Positions 60,640 through 64,000 of a DNA stretch of 64,000 nt are shown piece by piece. Numbering within the stretch: the stretch's first letter is position 1; the number at the start of each line of letters is the position of its first letter. Source of the DNA: Streptomyces sp. 6-11-2 (GTDB lineage: Bacteria > Actinomycetota > Actinomycetes > Streptomycetales > Streptomycetaceae); contig NZ_BJOR01000002.1 of the NCBI RefSeq assembly GCF_006540305.1, positions 558,001 through 622,000 of the forward strand, written 5' to 3'. Made by a program: the position numbers and the translations under genes. Below the pieces are notes generated by a model that was not told the origin of the DNA, made no database searches, and worked only from the letters and a program-made list of their open reading frames with translations.

Positions 60640-62208
60640 ATGACAGATAGCAACGAAAATGCGCGTGCGGGACGACCACGCGGGAACTTGAGTAGGCGAC
60701 GCCTTCTTCAAGGGACAGCGGGCACCTTCGGTGCCGCTCTAGCATCCGCCGGCATCTATGAAATGATCGACAGCATTGCAAAACCACCGGACCGGGCCGC
60801 TGCTGACACCGACAGCCCGCCCATTCAGGAACAATATATCCTGCAGAACGAGCAGGTGGTCATGGTCAATGGCTCGGGCGTGAAGAGTGGCAATGGCAAG
60901 ATTGCTGTCCGGGTGCCGGCCCTGCACGATCATGTCATTACCGCAAGGCTGAATGTGCCGGCGAATGCAAAGGCGTTGCAGGAGGCGCAGCACCACCTCG
61001 AGTCCGCCCTCCTGGGCCTGGAACGCCAATTTCCGCCCGCTCCCACAGGAGTGGCCACCACGGTAGCCTGGGGACTTCCCTACTTCCACCACTACATCCC
61101 AACCCTGGGCAAGGCGTCGGGCTTCTTCAAGGCGGGAACATCTTACCCAGCGTATCTGCCGGTCGATTTGATGACTTCCAAGACGGAGGGCCATACCGTA
61201 TATGCGCTGCAGGAGGCCAGGACGTTTCCCAGTGACCAGCCCCCGCCTGGCTTCGGGCCGGTCCGCTTGGAACAGAATGACGTGGCCGTGCTACTCCGCA
61301 GTGACTCGCTCGCCAATATCAAGGCAGCCCAAAACGCCCTCTTCGGGCCTGGAAGCAACCAGGTGGGCAGCCTGTTCAAAGTGACGAGTATCCGCCAGGG
61401 CTTCTCCGGGGGCGGTTTCTTCGGGCAACAGGGCCTCCCGAGCAAGCTGGCGCTGGCAGCTAATATCCCCGGCGCACAGTCGATTCCTCGACAGGCGCAG
61501 GGCTTCCTCGGCTTCGCCACCACCCTGGACTCGAATATGGGACCCGGCAACATCGCCAATCTGGAGACCCTGCCTGGCCTCACCGATCAGTGGCCCAACG
61601 GTTACTTCAAGCAGGGGACCACCATGCATCTCTCGCACCTGTTTCAAGATCTGGTGACCTGGTACGAACAGAACTTCCCTCAGTACGCGGATCGCGTCCA
61701 GGCCATGCTCCAGCCCGGCCTCTCGCCCGCGCCCGCACCGGGCACGCTTGCCCTCCAACCGCCAGGTCAAAGTGAGGCCGAAGTAGCGCAAGGGGTCCAG
61801 CGGTACCACGCCTACGGCCACACTGGGAGCATGTCGCAAGTGGACAGCACCACATCACCGACGACCAGCAATTACGGGAAGGCCTACCCCACAGGGACGA
61901 CCATCCCCGTGCGCGGCGATTTCGACACACTGGACAATCCATTCCACTACACATCCGATCCGACGGCAGACCACTACAGCAAGAAGAAAGCGGCCGGGTT
62001 GCACTTCATTTCGTTCCAGCCGACGATTGCACTCTTTAATCTCGTTCGGCTCTCGATGGACGGCCACTATCCCGATATGACACTCCCTATCGCACCGCGC
62101 AGCCCCCACGCCGGCATCAACTCGGTCCTGCACACGACCCACCGGCAGAACTATCTGGTTCCACCACGTCGCCATCGCTCTTTCCCGCTCGCAGAGTTCC
62201 TTGTCTGA
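60640..62208 (+). CDS. Tat-exported Dyp-type-peroxidase-like protein
   Basis: A 522-aa protein. The N-terminus GNLSRRRLLQGTAGTFGAAL is a twin-arginine signal, so it is folded before export. The body (LPALHDHVITARLNVPANA-type region, LGKASGFFKAGTSYPAYLPV, DVAVLLRSDSLANIKAAQNA, GFLGFATTLDSNMGPGNIAN, YSKKKAAGLHFISFQPTIAL) follows the order of Dyp-type peroxidase domains, although the GxxDG distal motif is not recognisable (GFATTLD). It matches best what I recall as the DUF7405/Dyp-like exported group. Codon use is markedly less GC-biased than its neighbours. ATG 60640 (GGGGA upstream) is preferred over 60631. Confidence 0.7.
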   Translation: MTDSNENARAGRPRGNLSRRRLLQGTAGTFGAALASAGIYEMIDSIAKPPDRAAADTDSPPIQEQYILQNEQVVMVNGSGVKSGNGKIAVRVPALHDHVITARLNVPANAKALQEAQHHLESALLGLERQFPPAPTGVATTVAWGLPYFHHYIPTLGKASGFFKAGTSYPAYLPVDLMTSKTEGHTVYALQEARTFPSDQPPPGFGPVRLEQNDVAVLLRSDSLANIKAAQNALFGPGSNQVGSLFKVTSIRQGFSGGGFFGQQGLPSKLALAANIPGAQSIPRQAQGFLGFATTLDSNMGPGNIANLETLPGLTDQWPNGYFKQGTTMHLSHLFQDLVTWYEQNFPQYADRVQAMLQPGLSPAPAPGTLALQPPGQSEAEVAQGVQRYHAYGHTGSMSQVDSTTSPTTSNYGKAYPTGTTIPVRGDFDTLDNPFHYTSDPTADHYSKKKAAGLHFISFQPTIALFNLVRLSMDGHYPDMTLPIAPRSPHAGINSVLHTTHRQNYLVPPRRHRSFPLAEFLV

Positions 62209-62249
62209 CACGAGCCGGCGCGCCGCGCCCTCAGGGCTGTTGCACGGTT

Positions 62250-62500
62250 AGTTGATCTTGTCGATGCGCCAACTCCCCGCAGGCGACTTGACCTGCTGCT
62301 ACTTGGGACCGCAAGGACATAGCCCACACCGGCCTCCTCCAGCATCCGCCGGAAGCCGCATTCCTGGCCGTAAGTCGCATCAGCGGTCACCCAGGCGATC
62401 GGCGGCGCAGAGTCAAGCGCCCTCAACACCATCGCCCCGAGCACGGCGATCAGGGTGCGCAGCTTCAGGTACTCGGCCGCGTCCTCACGCCGGACGGCGG
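62250..62500 (-). pseudogene. IS701-like transposase fragment
   Basis: Minus strand: LKLRTLIAVLGAMVLRALDS, then APPIAWVTADATYGQECGFR and RMLEEAGVGYVLAVPSSS. This matches the core of IS701-family transposases (WVTADxxYGQ, then GVGYVLAVP). Both ends are missing. In 62500-63020 I see only uncertain open frames (for example IRASQADLLDALPGIRLPDV on the plus strand near 62840). Confidence 0.65.
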
Positions 62501-63021
62501 CGAGTCGGACCGGTTCGCCCTCCCGGTCCGCGATCCTGCGCGACCTGGAGCGATCGCCGAGGGCGATCTGTGCGTCCGGACGACGTACGAGTTCCTGGCC
62601 GACGCCAGGCCGGTGCAACTGTCGACGAGCTGGGTTGACCTTGTCGCGGGTAACAGGGTTCAGCGGTCCGTAGTCGGCGCGGTAGAGGGTGGCGCTGCCG
62701 ACGCCGGCCAAGCGCGGGGAGAACGCCGCCGCCGAGTTCGGCCAGGAACCGCAGCCGTAAGAGGCCCGTACGATGACCAGCGTGACCGACCGCGGCACCC
62801 TTGGCACCGGCCCCCAGGCTCCAGCGCACAGCATCCGCGCCTCCCAGGCCGACCTACTCGACGCTCTCCCCGGAATCCGCCTCCCCGATGTTGACGATCT
62901 GCGGGACCGGGGTGTTCTCAGTACTCGCCCGGAGACATCCCCGTCCCCGCGGCGGACCCTCGGAACTGGCGGCCGCGCCGACGAGGAACCGGCCCGCCTC
63001 CCTGACTGACACACTCGCTGA

Positions 63022-64000
63022 TTATCCCGACGCGGCGGGCAGGGTGATCTCGGTGCGCAGGCCGTCCGCCCAGGTGAGCGCGACGAGATGACCGCCGTCG
63101 GGCTCGGGGTACACGGTCAGTGAGGGGTCCGCGGCATCCGGGCCTCCCCGGTCCAGGAGCACCATGGCGGCGAGGACCTCGCCGAACGGTGTGTCCGTGT
63201 CCGTGGCCAGCCAGGGGATCGCCGTCCAGGAGCCGAGGGGACTGGTGTCCTGCTGGGTCGTGACTCCGCCGAGGTCGAATCCCCGCAGGGCCCGCAGGCG
63301 AGATCGCAGTGACGCGGTCCGGGCCTCGGCGGACGGGCCCGGCTCGCCGGGAGTGATCTGTGTGCCCGGCCGGGTGTCGGCCGCCACCGGCCAGCCGCCC
63401 AGCCGCACGGCACGCCAGGACGGGCTCGCACCGGTCGCAGGCGCGTCGACCCGGGCGAGGCGGATCTCCACCCCGTCGCGCAGCAGCGAGGCGACGGTGA
63501 TCACCGGCCCGGGGGCCACCGGTCCGCGCCGGCCGGAGCCGTAGTCGGGCGAGTCGTCGGCGGCGGTGTCGACCCAGCGCACCGGCCCGCGGGAGGCGGC
63601 CGCCAGCACACCACCCGGCAGCTCCCGCGCGAACAGCGGCTCGAAGCCGGACCGGTGGGAAGCCCGGCCCGTGTCGTCGAGCAGTACTACCGCGTTGTCG
63701 ATCGGGGAGGCCACCGCGTCCGCGGTTAGCGGGGGGACCGTGGCGGTGGAGTAGCCGAGCCGTGCGTACGGGGGCGAGTCCGCGCCGGTGTCGCCGGGGC
63801 GGGCGTGGTCGGTGCCGTGGTTGAGGACCATCGCGATCCCGTCGCGGCGCCGTGCGGAGAGCAGCCAGCCGGGGGCGGTGAGCACCCGCTCCGTGTCGGC
63901 GGTCTCGATGGGGAGCGGGAGTTCCGTGTCCGTCCACACCGGGTGGTCGGCAGGCAGTATCAGCCCGAGCATTCCCTTGGACGCCCAATACGGTGAGCCG
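63022..64000 (-). CDS. DUF2264-domain protein, C-terminal part (cut by window end)
   Basis: The frame enters from beyond the window with GSPYWASKGMLGLILPADHP and continues LTAPGWLLSARRRDGIAMVL, NHGTDHARPGDTGADSPPYA and RLGYSTATVPPLTADAVASP, ending at 63022. This is the second half of the DUF2264 family of Streptomyces, long cytosolic proteins that may act on carbohydrates; function is not established. At least 326 residues are present. The N-terminal part and start lie outside the window. Confidence 0.75.
   Translation of the reverse strand, partial: GSPYWASKGMLGLILPADHPVWTDTELPLPIETADTERVLTAPGWLLSARRRDGIAMVLNHGTDHARPGDTGADSPPYARLGYSTATVPPLTADAVASPIDNAVVLLDDTGRASHRSGFEPLFARELPGGVLAAASRGPVRWVDTAADDSPDYGSGRRGPVAPGPVITVASLLRDGVEIRLARVDAPATGASPSWRAVRLGGWPVAADTRPGTQITPGEPGPSAEARTASLRSRLRALRGFDLGGVTTQQDTSPLGSWTAIPWLATDTDTPFGEVLAAMVLLDRGGPDAADPSLTVYPEPDGGHLVALTWADGLRTEITLPAASG

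Noticed and set aside
1..64000. tRNA or rRNA genes
   Set aside because: No rRNA sequence and no convincing tRNA cloverleaf (TPsiC-like GGTTCGAATCC with paired arms) was seen on either strand by eye. A covariance search would be needed to be certain.

Overview
The window looks like DNA from the end region of a linear Streptomyces replicon (chromosome arm or linear plasmid). GC is very high, reading frames have strong third-position GC, starts are often GTG, and the pair tap-tpg (19002-21449), which encodes the telomere-associated and terminal proteins of Streptomyces linear DNA, is present. Around it lies a typical subtelomeric mosaic: at least a dozen transposases from eight or more IS families, many gene stumps, and four separate pieces of telomeric-type helicase (helicase-associated domain) genes.

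Layout. 1-6.8 kb: a tiny secreted-peptide gene, IS5, IS256, Tn3 and IS630 material, a CBS-BON protein and a broken signal peptidase. 6.8-13.3 kb: a quieter stress-flavoured block, mostly on the minus strand (small acidic protein, Hsp20, cold-shock protein, XRE/flavin-barrel regulator, GNAT, lipase). 13.7-18.6 kb: an intact IS3 element, a remnant type I-E CRISPR array, a chimeric MFS/TPR stump and a DUF2156 (MprF-like) membrane enzyme. 19-21.5 kb: tap-tpg with a perfect hairpin terminator. 21.5-30.3 kb: a dense run of candidate defence or conflict genes: a CHAT protease with a coiled coil, a lipoprotein HNH nuclease with a coupled small gene, a protein with a possible HEPN (Abi-like) C-terminus, and a large membrane NACHT NTPase split by an IS256-family insertion that carries a clean 8-bp target duplication. 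30.7-35.7 kb: a TetR/oxidoreductase divergon with two matching operators, a truncated helicase C-terminus and a membrane SpoIIE-type phosphatase. 35.8-43 kb: ISAs1, IS256-like, IS5 and a truncated group II intron. 43.3-44.3 kb: an orphan glycine-cleavage H protein gene between perfect 46-bp inverted repeats, abutting a second degenerate CRISPR array of a different repeat type. 44.6-48.3 kb: an XRE-NACHT-HEAT protein and another helicase stump. 48.5-54.5 kb: two HxlR regulators with divergent targets, a broken ISL3 transposase with a pentanucleotide expansion, and a Fic-type toxin-antitoxin pair. 54.5-64 kb: a sortase-anchored serine protease with His-rich repeats, an MFS pseudogene, IS1380, a Tat-exported peroxidase-like protein of unusual base composition, and a DUF2264 protein cut by the window end.

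How it fits together: tap-tpg would serve end replication. The neighbouring NACHT, CHAT, HNH, possible HEPN and Fic genes and the orphan CRISPR remnants suggest a worn defence region, in which the most elaborate gene was inactivated recently, since both IS256 copies are identical in sequence. Functional statements rest on motif recognition by eye; no database search was run.
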